Below, one piece after another: positions 41,765 through 51,049 of a stretch of 64,000 nt of DNA. Every line of letters starts with the position of its first letter. Position 1 is the stretch's first letter. Source of the DNA: Paenibacillus faecalis (lineage in GTDB: Bacteria; Bacillota; Bacilli; Paenibacillales; Paenibacillaceae); NCBI RefSeq assembly GCF_900289175.1, contig NZ_LT985747.1:3726121-3790120 (forward strand), in the 5' to 3' direction. Below the pieces are notes generated by a model. The model did not search any database and was not told the origin of the DNA. It saw only the letters and a program-made list of their open reading frames with translations. Made by a program: the position numbers and the translations under genes.

Positions 41765-44700
41765 CTATTGTTCCAGTACCTCAAGCATATTTAAAATCAC
41801 TTTCACTGCTTCAGCTCTAGTGGTCGACGAATCTGGAGCGAACTTGTGCCCTGCTTGTCCTTGCACAATTCCTTTCTCTGCTGCCGCGGCGATTGCCCCT
41901 TTCGCCCATGCCGGGATCTGTTTATCGTCTTTAAAGGAAGTTGTTTCCTTATCTTCGGTATCAAGTCCCATAGCACGGACGATCATCATCACCATTTCCG
42001 TACGGCTGATCGGTTGATCCGCACGGAATGTATTGTCCCCATATCCGCTAATAATCCCTTTTTCAATAAGAATAGCGATGTTGGCTTTAGCCCACTCAGG
42101 AATTTTGTCAGTATCCTTGAATTGTAACGCTGAATATTCCCCTGCATCAAAACCAAGCGCTTTTACCAGCATCGTTGCAAATTCAGCTCGTGTTACTTCC
42201 TTTTGCGGACGGAATGTGCCGTCTTTATAACCACTCACAATGCCTAACTGTTGAGCTTTTTGAATCGCTTCACTCGCCCAATGTGATTTCACGTCTTTAA
42301 ACTCGGGTTGCGGCTTTGAATCAGGCTTGGCTTCTGGCTTAATTTCCGATTCAGATTTTGATTCAGATTCAGGTTCTGTTTTTGGCTCCGATACAGGGTT
42401 AGTTTCAGGTTTTGCAGTTGCTGAAGTTGATGATCCCGAGTTGGAACTGCTGCCTGTACTGCCCGTATTGCCGGTATTGTCTGTATTACTGTTGTTACCA
42501 TTGCCGCTATTGCCTTCATTTCCTGTAGTACCCTCGCTGCCAGTGTTACCTTCATTGCCACTGTCATCTTCTACAATATCAATACGAATATTGTCCATGA
42601 CCAGAGTGCCTGTTAATTCCGCTTTTGGATCAGTAAAGTTCTTCGTTATTTCCAGATAAGGATTTTTGGCATGATCGGTTTGGAATACAAGGTCAAGCTT
42701 TCCTTTTCCTTGAGGAAGGGTCTTCGCTGCCAGATCCCTAACTTGACCATTTTCAGCGACGCGCATCGAAACGGTATACATGTCCCCCACTTCTGCATTG
42801 TAATCCATCGTTAAGCGATAGCGTTTGTTCGGTTCCAGGCGCAGCGTTTGCGGCAAGGTGCGCAGCCAATCTCCGGGAGATTCTTCGTTCGTTTTTAATG
42901 AGAATTTACCATCCATTACATAGCTGAAATATTGAGCTCCGTTTGACTCAACCAAATGTGTCCGAACAGGTCCTTGCTTGGAATATACGAACGGTCCCCA
43001 GCCTTCGTCCACATTTTCAAAATCCTCGAAAAATACGGAATTCCCTTGATCCGTCTTTCCAGGGTTTTCCCACACACGTGCATCGTCAAATGTAACCTTA
43101 GCATCGCCTTCTTCAACATGCAAAGATAGCGTTGCGGTATCACTCTTCGCATCGAAGGTAACTTCTAAGCGTTGAAATGGAGTATTCAAATATTTATGCT
43201 GCTGCGCATAAAACGGATGCTTCGTATCCTCCATCCAGTTTACAGCTTCGTTAGCTCCATCCTGCTCCACCTTCATCGACACCTTGCGCTCACCATTAAT
43301 ACTCACCCAGATCGATGCCGAATACGTTTTACCAGGGGTTAGGCCGGTAATCTCTTGCTCGATTACAGCATCATGCGGACCGCTCACTTGCAGCAAATCA
43401 TCCGCATTGTTGTTCTTCACAATCTGAATATGATCGGTGCTTCCTGCAGCGGAAGATTTGTTCCAAATATTAAAATGTTGACTATCAAAACCAGGATCTT
43501 TTACCGCACTTCCAGCGCCCCATTCCATTTCCTGCTGTTCTGGAACATCCTGTTTATATAGAACATATCCTGCACCTTTCTCGGCTTGAATCGTAACTTG
43601 TCCGTTCTCAATTGGAACATCAGTTACAAATGTACGCCCCAGATCTGTCAGTTGATACAGCTTTGCTGTTGTAACATTGCTCCACGACTCAGGTACGTGC
43701 CATGTAGACTCCCCGCCTGCCGGATTCCAGTGATACACTTTATCCTCTTTTACAGGGTCCCATGGAATGAACACTTTGCTGTCCGTAATCGCAGCGCTAT
43801 CCGTCATGACAGCGATCTCATAGTTGTCTTTTACGAGATAAATTTTACCGTCTGAACGCCGCTCCACATACACATTGCCTTCAAAATCAATACGATCTTC
43901 CGTCCATTTCATTATCGGGAAATATTGCATATACTTGGTCGGCAGATTGTGATTGAAGAACGATTCCGTCAAACGATGGTAGCTGTAAAGCTCAGGTTTA
44001 TTCTGCCAATAACCTACGCCAACCTGCTGGTTTCCTTTTAACAGTGGATGGGCCAGGAAGCCGTCCATGGCATCGTTACGAATAAAACGAATGATCTCGC
44101 TTCCATTCCCCTCATTCGGATATCCCGGATCTGTACCCCAGTGTATCCACGCAGCTTGCTCATGTAATGGTCCGGCGAATTCTGTCCCGAGCATCCAGCC
44201 GTTGTCGTTAATATATTCGGCCAGCTTTTTAGCTTCCCAATCCACACCTGTATAAACGTCTACATATACGAACGACAAATTATCTCCTGTGTCTTGCTTC
44301 AACATATCCAAACGACGCTTTAACTCACCGCTTTCGATATCTTTACGCTGATCGACATAAAACGATTGGTCAAGCCATCCCCAGCCTTTTCGATCAGGTT
44401 GAAGCATATTCTCATGTTTGTACTCAAATGCATCTTTCATATACTCGGTAGCGTTAATATGTACGCCGCCTTTAATGTTGTATTTCTTTCCTTCGCTCAA
44501 AACATAGTTAAAGTCCTTCACTCCGCCTTGACGAATTCCAATATGACCGCCGTAATCCGGATGCGAATCATCGTGACCTTCCCCTTGATAGCCTTTAAAT
44601 AAAATCAATTGGCCAAATCCGTCTGTTAAATTCGACATCTTCTTGGCATTATCAAATGCACGCAAGAAAGGCATGGTCGTCGTTGAACCGATATTCATGC

Positions 44701-46543
44701 TGATGTACGAAATATGGTCACGAATCATTTCATGCCCTTGTGGAGCTTCGGCATGATTCCGATATGCAATCGCTCCGTCTTGCCAATCCAATGTGTTATC
44801 GCCGTTCATATCGCCTGTAATGATAATTTTAGCCCATGGCAGCGGTTCTGCATTCACGATGGAACTTTCTTGATATGTCCATTCGCCGTTCCAGATCGAC
44901 GCCTGCTTTTCACCATCCGAGCCTGTTGCAATCGATACCCGGACTTTGTCATTGCCATTAACAACGTTGTTGACGATGGTCGCGACCAGCTTATTATTAT
45001 TGACGAATGCATACGTACGTCCACCGCCGCCATCCTTCGCCCCTTCTTTAAGGTTATTGAACTCTTCATATACCTGATTCCACTCGCCAGTGACCCATGC
45101 GGCCGCTTGTTCGGCTTTCGATTCGGAGGACTTCACAGTCACGAGGTCATGGTTCGGGAAGCCAATTGTAGCAACTCTCGTTGCCCCCAGCTGCTCGATT
45201 TGATTTATTTTCAGATGGAGTACGTTGTTTTCTGCAAAAAGTTCAACTTCCACATTCACGTCAATGCCTTCGTTCTCATCCTCGACATGAAGTTTATATA
45301 CCGCTTTATTGTTCTCAAATGTATATGATGTCAACGTTGGAACATAAGCATCGCCGTTAATCGAGATTTGCTTCACGCCGAGCGCCTGACCGCTCATCTT
45401 GGCCTCTTCCGGCGTACCCGGCTTCCACACATATTCCTTTACACGCGGGAACGATTGATCCACGATGACCAATAGATCCTCGGTTTGAATCGTATCGGTT
45501 TGAAGAACCGGCTCAGGCGCGATGACTTGAGGTGACATTTTCTTGAATTGAACGTCATCGATCCAGATTTGCTTACTATCATACCAGCTTCTTAAACCGA
45601 TATTCCCTGCTACTTTTGGCATTTCAGGCAGGCTTGTACTAAAGATCCGCTCCCCGTCGATCCACATTTTAAACTGGTCATCAATAAACTGTAGCTTAAA
45701 AATGTACTCTTTACCCGCTTCAAAAGCTACGCTATTAGACGAGGTGATATTCCCGTATTTCTCTTCACCGTCAACCAAGTAATCGAATCCCCAGCCGTTG
45801 GTGTCATATTGAATCACGGAATAGTTCTGGGCATCGGCAAAACGAACAACAAGACCGAACCGCGCAGGCTTCTCGGCAAATTTCAGCTTAACCTGGTATT
45901 CACCATTTTCGAATGCTGGCGAATTTACATCAGCGAGAATAGCCGCACCGTTCGTTACGGCTTTTACCGCTCCCTGATCGGCTGTAAATTCAGCTGCTCC
46001 TGTAGCAACCGTCCAGCCTTCAATATTCCCGTCATCATAATTTCTTTGATACAATTCCGCCACCGTTTCTTCCGGCTCAACCGCATCAACCGGCTCTGTT
46101 GGCTGCTCTCCTTGATCAGGCTGTTTTTGTTCTGTTTGATCCGAATCGGATTCCGGATGACTGCCCTCTTCTTGAGTTACCGGTTCTGCTCGCGTTTCAG
46201 TCGGATCAGGCTTCGTTTGCTCCGTTTGATCTGAGCCAGAATCGGCATTCCCGCTCTCTTCTTGAACGTCTGGTTCTTCCGGTAATTCTACCGGATCAGG
46301 CGTCGTCGACTCTTGCCGGACTGGTTCAGAATCGGCTTCCACACCCACATGTTCCTCTAGAACTTTTGACTCTGGCGGCAGTTCTCCCGAAGCTGAGGAA
46401 TTCCCCCCCTCGATTAAAACGCTTTCAATTTGAGGTGGATTGGATTCCTGTGCATACACCCCAAAATTGGGCAGTGCCAGTTGCAGTACCATTGCGAAAA
46501 CAATCATCGTACTGAGGCGTTTCTTGTGCTGCGATTTTTTCAC
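41765..46543 (-). CDS. Endo-alpha-N-acetylgalactosaminidase (GH101), SLH-anchored surface enzyme
   Basis: A 1592-residue secreted enzyme releasing core-1 O-glycans (Gal-GalNAc) from mucin-type glycoproteins. Signal peptide 1-31 (VYA-QES); acidic disordered spacer about 33-160; lectin-like beta-sandwich about 165-335 (NYDDGNIEGWTVATGAAEFT); GH101 core about 345-1000. Asp762 in VYVDVYTG and Glu788 in GTEFAGP occupy the places of the known nucleophile and acid/base of the pneumococcal enzyme (Asp764, Glu796). Carbohydrate-binding sandwich modules follow, then a Gly/Asn/Ser and Glu/Pro/Ser spacer (about 1335-1414). Three SLH repeats (about 1415-1592) bind the secondary cell-wall polymer. Monocistronic. 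Unusually large and surface-fixed. Confidence 0.92.
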   Translation of the reverse strand: MKKSQHKKRLSTMIVFAMVLQLALPNFGVYAQESNPPQIESVLIEGGNSSASGELPPESKVLEEHVGVEADSEPVRQESTTPDPVELPEEPDVQEESGNADSGSDQTEQTKPDPTETRAEPVTQEEGSHPESDSDQTEQKQPDQGEQPTEPVDAVEPEETVAELYQRNYDDGNIEGWTVATGAAEFTADQGAVKAVTNGAAILADVNSPAFENGEYQVKLKFAEKPARFGLVVRFADAQNYSVIQYDTNGWGFDYLVDGEEKYGNITSSNSVAFEAGKEYIFKLQFIDDQFKMWIDGERIFSTSLPEMPKVAGNIGLRSWYDSKQIWIDDVQFKKMSPQVIAPEPVLQTDTIQTEDLLVIVDQSFPRVKEYVWKPGTPEEAKMSGQALGVKQISINGDAYVPTLTSYTFENNKAVYKLHVEDENEGIDVNVEVELFAENNVLHLKINQIEQLGATRVATIGFPNHDLVTVKSSESKAEQAAAWVTGEWNQVYEEFNNLKEGAKDGGGGRTYAFVNNNKLVATIVNNVVNGNDKVRVSIATGSDGEKQASIWNGEWTYQESSIVNAEPLPWAKIIITGDMNGDNTLDWQDGAIAYRNHAEAPQGHEMIRDHISYISMNIGSTTTMPFLRAFDNAKKMSNLTDGFGQLILFKGYQGEGHDDSHPDYGGHIGIRQGGVKDFNYVLSEGKKYNIKGGVHINATEYMKDAFEYKHENMLQPDRKGWGWLDQSFYVDQRKDIESGELKRRLDMLKQDTGDNLSFVYVDVYTGVDWEAKKLAEYINDNGWMLGTEFAGPLHEQAAWIHWGTDPGYPNEGNGSEIIRFIRNDAMDGFLAHPLLKGNQQVGVGYWQNKPELYSYHRLTESFFNHNLPTKYMQYFPIMKWTEDRIDFEGNVYVERRSDGKIYLVKDNYEIAVMTDSAAITDSKVFIPWDPVKEDKVYHWNPAGGESTWHVPESWSNVTTAKLYQLTDLGRTFVTDVPIENGQVTIQAEKGAGYVLYKQDVPEQQEMEWGAGSAVKDPGFDSQHFNIWNKSSAAGSTDHIQIVKNNNADDLLQVSGPHDAVIEQEITGLTPGKTYSASIWVSINGERKVSMKVEQDGANEAVNWMEDTKHPFYAQQHKYLNTPFQRLEVTFDAKSDTATLSLHVEEGDAKVTFDDARVWENPGKTDQGNSVFFEDFENVDEGWGPFVYSKQGPVRTHLVESNGAQYFSYVMDGKFSLKTNEESPGDWLRTLPQTLRLEPNKRYRLTMDYNAEVGDMYTVSMRVAENGQVRDLAAKTLPQGKGKLDLVFQTDHAKNPYLEITKNFTDPKAELTGTLVMDNIRIDIVEDDSGNEGNTGSEGTTGNEGNSGNGNNSNTDNTGNTGSTGSSSNSGSSTSATAKPETNPVSEPKTEPESESKSESEIKPEAKPDSKPQPEFKDVKSHWASEAIQKAQQLGIVSGYKDGTFRPQKEVTRAEFATMLVKALGFDAGEYSALQFKDTDKIPEWAKANIAILIEKGIISGYGDNTFRADQPISRTEMVMMIVRAMGLDTEDKETTSFKDDKQIPAWAKGAIAAAAEKGIVQGQAGHKFAPDSSTTRAEAVKVILNMLEVLEQ

Positions 46544-46654
46544 ACAACATCTTCCCTTCTGTTGAAATATGATGCTCTGTACTACAGCTCCCTCATATTA
46601 CAACAGCAGTTAATAATAACCCATGTAATTTTTTAACCATTACCTTGATTATTT

Positions 46655-48694
46655 TTACTCGTTTTGGAATAATCTTAGCGACTCGCGAAGATTCTCGGAC
46701 AGTTCCTGAAGCGCAGCCGACAATTCCACAAGCCTCTCACTTACCCGATACTGCTCGGAGGACATCGAAGCAACCTCTTCCGTTGCCGCACTGGTTTCCT
46801 GAACGATGGAACTTGTAGAAAGAATCGAATCAGAAAGCTTCAGCTGATCCTTCATCAGCTCACCTACCATGGAAGTAGAGCCTTCAATCTCTGCAAGAAA
46901 AGCATCCATCTGTTGACGAACGTTTCCGAACACATCTTGAGCTTCCCGCACGGAATGAAGCTGTTCATCAAATAAAGGTGATGCCATCTTCAACGATTCA
47001 ACCGCTTTTTGTACCTCGTCATGAATTTCCAGAGTAATTGAAGACACCGTATGAATTGACTCTTTTGAACGATCCGCCAATTTTCGGATTTCATCCGCCA
47101 CCACCATAAATCCTTTTCCCGCTGTCCCTGCTCTGGCTGCCTCAATAGTCGCATTCACTGACAAAATGTTGGTTTGCTTCACCACTTCATTCATTAACTC
47201 CAGAATTTTATGTATAGACGACGTCTTGTCCTTAAGCATCTCGGCATTTTGTACGATCGCATGATTCACTTCATTGATCCTCATTGTTTTTTCGACCAGA
47301 TGATTCATATGCCCATTCCCATTTCCCGTTACCTGAAGCACCCGATCTGCTGCTGATTCCATCCCCCTGTTGCATTCAACAACTTTCCTCATCTGCATAC
47401 CGATACGATTAGCCAGGTCGTTCTCACGGTCAGCTTCAGCCGCGAGCCTGCCGCTTCCCTCCGCTACTTGCTCCATGGCAGCAGCGATTTCACCAGCTGT
47501 AATCGAAGTCGTCTTCGATACTTCCGTCAGCTCTTCTGCGGTCATCAGCACCTGCTCGGCTGAGGTATGAGTCTCTTTTGCAAGATTTGAAATTTGTATC
47601 ATCATCTGGTTAAAGCTTTCACCAAGACGACCGATCTCATCTCTCCGATTGAACGTTGTTCTCACCTGCAGATTTCCTTTCTCCCCTTCTTCCATCAGCT
47701 TGCACATATCATTTAACGGCTTTCCCACAGTGCGCATCATGTAGTAGCCAATCAGCACAGCGATTATAATCGCAACCACGATCACACCCAGAGTAGCATA
47801 CAGCAGTTTGTTCATGGCCAACAGGAAATCGCTTGTCGGTGCAAAACCTGCCAAATACCAATCGGTTGTCTTCATCTGCTTGTACACAACCATTTGTTCA
47901 TCATTGGTATAATATGTCCCATCCTCTTTAGCTTCGAGTGGAATAGTTATAGGGGAGGTCTTCATCAATAGATTCCCATCCGGATCATGGATCACCTGAT
48001 TGTCAGCCGTCATTAACCGCATTTGTCCGTGGCGTCCGATTTTCAAATTGGATAAAATCTCACCTACTGCCTTCTCCTTTACATCGATCAACAAAACATA
48101 CTGAGCTTTCGGGTTTTGCAAGTTTTTAAGCAGCCTGCCCAGCGTGATGACAGCTGTCGATTCATTTCCCATGAACCCCTTCGTATCCGTGGGGAACCAT
48201 ACCGTTTGTCCGTCTGCTTTTATAATTTGATCGATCTTTTCTTTAACCATATCCGCTGAAGAAACGGCCGATGACCCCATGGAGCTGTAAGAAGCTGACG
48301 GTACCAGATCCATAGAGACAAGCCTCACCCCTTGCAGCCGGCTATCCGCTTGGACAATACCGTTAAGCCTCTCCCTAATACGTTCTTCGGATTTTGTTTT
48401 TTCAACGACCCCGATCCCCGGTGTAGTAACGCTCACCAAATCACTTCGAAGCCCCGTATCCACCGCGAGCTGTTTGGACACCCCCTCATATTGGGAAAAT
48501 AAAAAGTCAAGCTTGTCCACCGCCTGTGCAATCTGACCTGAGGTTGCCTCGGTTACCTGATCCATAACCGTGTCTTTGGATACCTGATAAGAAATAAGCC
48601 CAAGCATGGCCGAAAGCAGCAATATCGCCGAGAAAAAAATAATAAACAGTTTCATACCGACCGATCCAAATTGAAATCGTCTCGCTACCTTCAT
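46655..48694 (-). CDS. Methyl-accepting chemotaxis protein
   Basis: A 679-residue membrane chemoreceptor. N-terminal helix about 14-36; extracellular double-Cache-type sensor about 37-295 with GQMRLMTADNQVIHDPDGN and TTDWYLAGFAP typical of dCache; second membrane helix about 298-320; HAMP about 321-375. The long coiled-coil signalling rod has the conserved tip VVKQTNILSVNATIEAARAG and then KGFMVVADEIRKLA near 505-545. No CheR/B tether at the C-terminus. It lies 107 bases after the maltodextrin permease gene on the same strand and may sense a sugar or its binding protein. This link is inference. Confidence 0.9.
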   Translation of the reverse strand: MKVARRFQFGSVGMKLFIIFFSAILLLSAMLGLISYQVSKDTVMDQVTEATSGQIAQAVDKLDFLFSQYEGVSKQLAVDTGLRSDLVSVTTPGIGVVEKTKSEERIRERLNGIVQADSRLQGVRLVSMDLVPSASYSSMGSSAVSSADMVKEKIDQIIKADGQTVWFPTDTKGFMGNESTAVITLGRLLKNLQNPKAQYVLLIDVKEKAVGEILSNLKIGRHGQMRLMTADNQVIHDPDGNLLMKTSPITIPLEAKEDGTYYTNDEQMVVYKQMKTTDWYLAGFAPTSDFLLAMNKLLYATLGVIVVAIIIAVLIGYYMMRTVGKPLNDMCKLMEEGEKGNLQVRTTFNRRDEIGRLGESFNQMMIQISNLAKETHTSAEQVLMTAEELTEVSKTTSITAGEIAAAMEQVAEGSGRLAAEADRENDLANRIGMQMRKVVECNRGMESAADRVLQVTGNGNGHMNHLVEKTMRINEVNHAIVQNAEMLKDKTSSIHKILELMNEVVKQTNILSVNATIEAARAGTAGKGFMVVADEIRKLADRSKESIHTVSSITLEIHDEVQKAVESLKMASPLFDEQLHSVREAQDVFGNVRQQMDAFLAEIEGSTSMVGELMKDQLKLSDSILSTSSIVQETSAATEEVASMSSEQYRVSERLVELSAALQELSENLRESLRLFQNE

Positions 48695-48717
48695 ATTCCT
48701 GCCCCCTTATAAAAACA

Positions 48718-48757
48718 TGAAGAGGCACAGCAGCCATTGATTCAGTGCCGTACCTCT
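48718..48757 (-). terminator. Hairpin between the maltodextrin operon and the chemoreceptor
   Basis: On the minus strand AGAGG and GCAC pair with GTGC and CTCT around a bulge. A weak T-rich stretch follows, so some transcription may continue into the chemoreceptor gene. Confidence 0.4.
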
Positions 48758-48801
48758 AGATGTACAAAACCCTTATCCTTTTTATAGTAATATTTAATTT
48801 T

Positions 48802-49644
48802 TTAACCTTTACTTGCGCCAGCCGTCATACCCTCTACCAGCAAACGCTGCAAGAAGACAAACAGAATCGTGATCGGTACTGCGATCAATACCGATGCGGC
48901 AGCAAACAATGTAAAGTTACTGTCCTGTGTTGAGTTGACCAAATCCCACAAGCCGACAGCCAGTGTCCAGTTCTCTTTTGTCCGAAGTACAAGTCTGGCA
49001 AAAATAAAGTCTACCCATGGACCGACAAACAAGGTCAGCGCCATATACGTAATCATCGGTTTGGACAGTGGCAAAATAATTTTGCGGAAGATCTGGAAGT
49101 TGGTCGCTCCATCGATCTTCGCTGCTTCATCCAGACTGCGCGGAATCGTATCCAGGAAGCCCTTCATAATCAAGGTACCACCAAGCGGAGCCCCTGCTGC
49201 ATATACGATAATCATCGCCAAGTGTGTGTTCAAAAGATCCAGGGAATTCAGCAAAATGTAGATAGCGATCATACTCATAAAACCAGGGAACATCCCCAGA
49301 ACGAGAATAACCGACAGTGCATTTTGACGTCCCTTAAACCGGAATCGAGATACCGCATAACTTGTCAGTAAGACCAGAATCGTTCCGATAATCATGGTGA
49401 ACACTGCAATTTTCAGTGTGTTCATGTACCATGTACCAAACAGGAAGGTATCGGATGTAAACAACTCCTTGTAGTGATCAAGTGTAAATGATTCTGGGAT
49501 AAACGTTTTACTGTAAAGCGACTTTCCGGGACGGAAAGAGGACAGAATAATCCAGAGCGCCGGGTATATACAACCGATCGCGATGATGACAAGCGTAATA
49601 TAACTTGCCGTCAGGCGAATCGCATTTTTCATTTTAAGTCCCAT
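48802..49644 (-). CDS. Maltodextrin ABC transporter permease, MalG/MdxG-like
   Basis: A 280-residue permease with six membrane helices. The cytosolic EAA loop DEAAKIDGATNFQIFRKIIL docks the ATPase. The N-terminal GCIYPALWIILSSFRPGKSL and the C-terminal LVEGMTAGASKG end are typical of MalG. It overlaps malF by one base. The ATPase (MsmX-type) is not encoded here; in Bacilli one shared ATPase serves several such importers. Confidence 0.9.
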   Translation of the reverse strand: MGLKMKNAIRLTASYITLVIIAIGCIYPALWIILSSFRPGKSLYSKTFIPESFTLDHYKELFTSDTFLFGTWYMNTLKIAVFTMIIGTILVLLTSYAVSRFRFKGRQNALSVILVLGMFPGFMSMIAIYILLNSLDLLNTHLAMIIVYAAGAPLGGTLIMKGFLDTIPRSLDEAAKIDGATNFQIFRKIILPLSKPMITYMALTLFVGPWVDFIFARLVLRTKENWTLAVGLWDLVNSTQDSNFTLFAAASVLIAVPITILFVFLQRLLVEGMTAGASKG

Positions 49645-50957
49645 TATTGGATCATATCCTCCTCTTTAAAAGATTTGGTTCGACGATAGTTGTAAATCGA
49701 GAAGCTGGCAATGATCATAAAGATAATAATACCGATCGCCGATGCCATGTTATAACGCTGCTGATCCAGTGTCAGTTTGTAGAGCCAGGTTACCAGCAGG
49801 TCCGTCGCTCCCGCGTATTGATAATCACCCACAACCGGGTTACCGTTGGTCAGGAGGAAGATCAAGTTGAAGTTGTTAATATTACCCGCGAATTGCGCAA
49901 TCAGTACCGGCGCGGTAGAGAACAAAATCATCGGCAAAGTAATGATTCTAAACTTCTGGAAAGCGGTAGCGCCGTCCACTTCGGCGGCTTCATAAAGATC
50001 CTTCGGAATCGTAGTCAGCACACTCATTACCAAAAGCATGGATACAGGGATACCTATCCACATGTTAACGATAATAACCGTGACTTTTGCCCACATCGGA
50101 TCAGTCAACCATGGCAGCCCATCCAGTCCGAAAAATCTTAAATATTGGTTGATCGGACCGAACTGGCCGTTAAACATGTTGCGCATAACCAGGAGCGAAA
50201 TCAGCTGCGGAATCGCATATGGAATGATCAAAATAACGCGCCAAACACCTTTAAAGCGAATGCCTTTTTGCTGAATTAGCAGCGCAACCAGCACTCCGCC
50301 AAAATACGTCGTAACCGTTGCTAGAACCGCCCAGATGATCGTCCAGGTTAATACGCCAAAGAACGTATGGCTCCAGCTTTTCAAGGAGATCAGATTTTCA
50401 AATGTTTGAAACCCTACCCAATCCACCAGATTGGCATCCGGAATATGATCGGGCGCAGAATAGTTCGTAAATGCCAGCATGACCATGAAAATAATCGGCA
50501 TGACGGTGAAGAACAAAATACCGATGGCAGGTAAGGTCAAAAAAGATTGAGCAAATTTGATCTCAAAAATATAGTTAAGGGTTTGTCTGAAATTGTTGGG
50601 CTTTTCACCCATTTCCCTTTGTTTTCCAGTATTATAGGCATTTCTGATATTGGCATAGTATGCAATAAGAAAAATAATAAGCATGATCACGGTGATAAGA
50701 CCTTCAATCAGTAGATTGATGGAATGATCACCCGGTACCATTTGGGTTAACCCGTTTACTTTCTCCAAGCGACTTCCTTGATCACCCAGTGTGATCATTC
50801 CCCATAGGGCGTCACCCAGGTTATTGATAAAGAAATATAAACTGAATACACCTACGATAAGCAAAAGAACGCCTTTAATCCATTGACGATTATAAAGCTG
50901 TCCTAACCCCATGCAAACGGCTGACAATAAAGCGGCTATCTTACGATGTTGGCCCAT
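49644..50957 (-). CDS. Maltodextrin ABC transporter permease, MalF/MdxF-like
   Basis: A 437-residue permease. A first region of about 125 residues has three extra helices (MGQHRKIAALLSAVCMGLGQ, a TM2-like start), as in Gram-positive MdxF. The six-helix core follows, with the EAA loop YEAAEVDGATAFQKFRIITL at about 320-340. It forms the channel with MalG and receives sugar from the upstream lipoprotein, whose gene ends 92 bases earlier. Confidence 0.9.
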   Translation of the reverse strand: MGQHRKIAALLSAVCMGLGQLYNRQWIKGVLLLIVGVFSLYFFINNLGDALWGMITLGDQGSRLEKVNGLTQMVPGDHSINLLIEGLITVIMLIIFLIAYYANIRNAYNTGKQREMGEKPNNFRQTLNYIFEIKFAQSFLTLPAIGILFFTVMPIIFMVMLAFTNYSAPDHIPDANLVDWVGFQTFENLISLKSWSHTFFGVLTWTIIWAVLATVTTYFGGVLVALLIQQKGIRFKGVWRVILIIPYAIPQLISLLVMRNMFNGQFGPINQYLRFFGLDGLPWLTDPMWAKVTVIIVNMWIGIPVSMLLVMSVLTTIPKDLYEAAEVDGATAFQKFRIITLPMILFSTAPVLIAQFAGNINNFNLIFLLTNGNPVVGDYQYAGATDLLVTWLYKLTLDQQRYNMASAIGIIIFMIIASFSIYNYRRTKSFKEEDMIQ

Positions 50958-51049
50958 GCTCCCTCCATTCCCCTCTTTCTAAAACTGAGGAATCACCCGC
51001 CGATGATCGGCGGGGGAACTTCTATATCATTTTCATACTAGAAAAGTCT

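Noticed and set aside
44714..45328. 204-codon plus-strand frame
   Set aside because: Antisense shadow of the GH101 gene.
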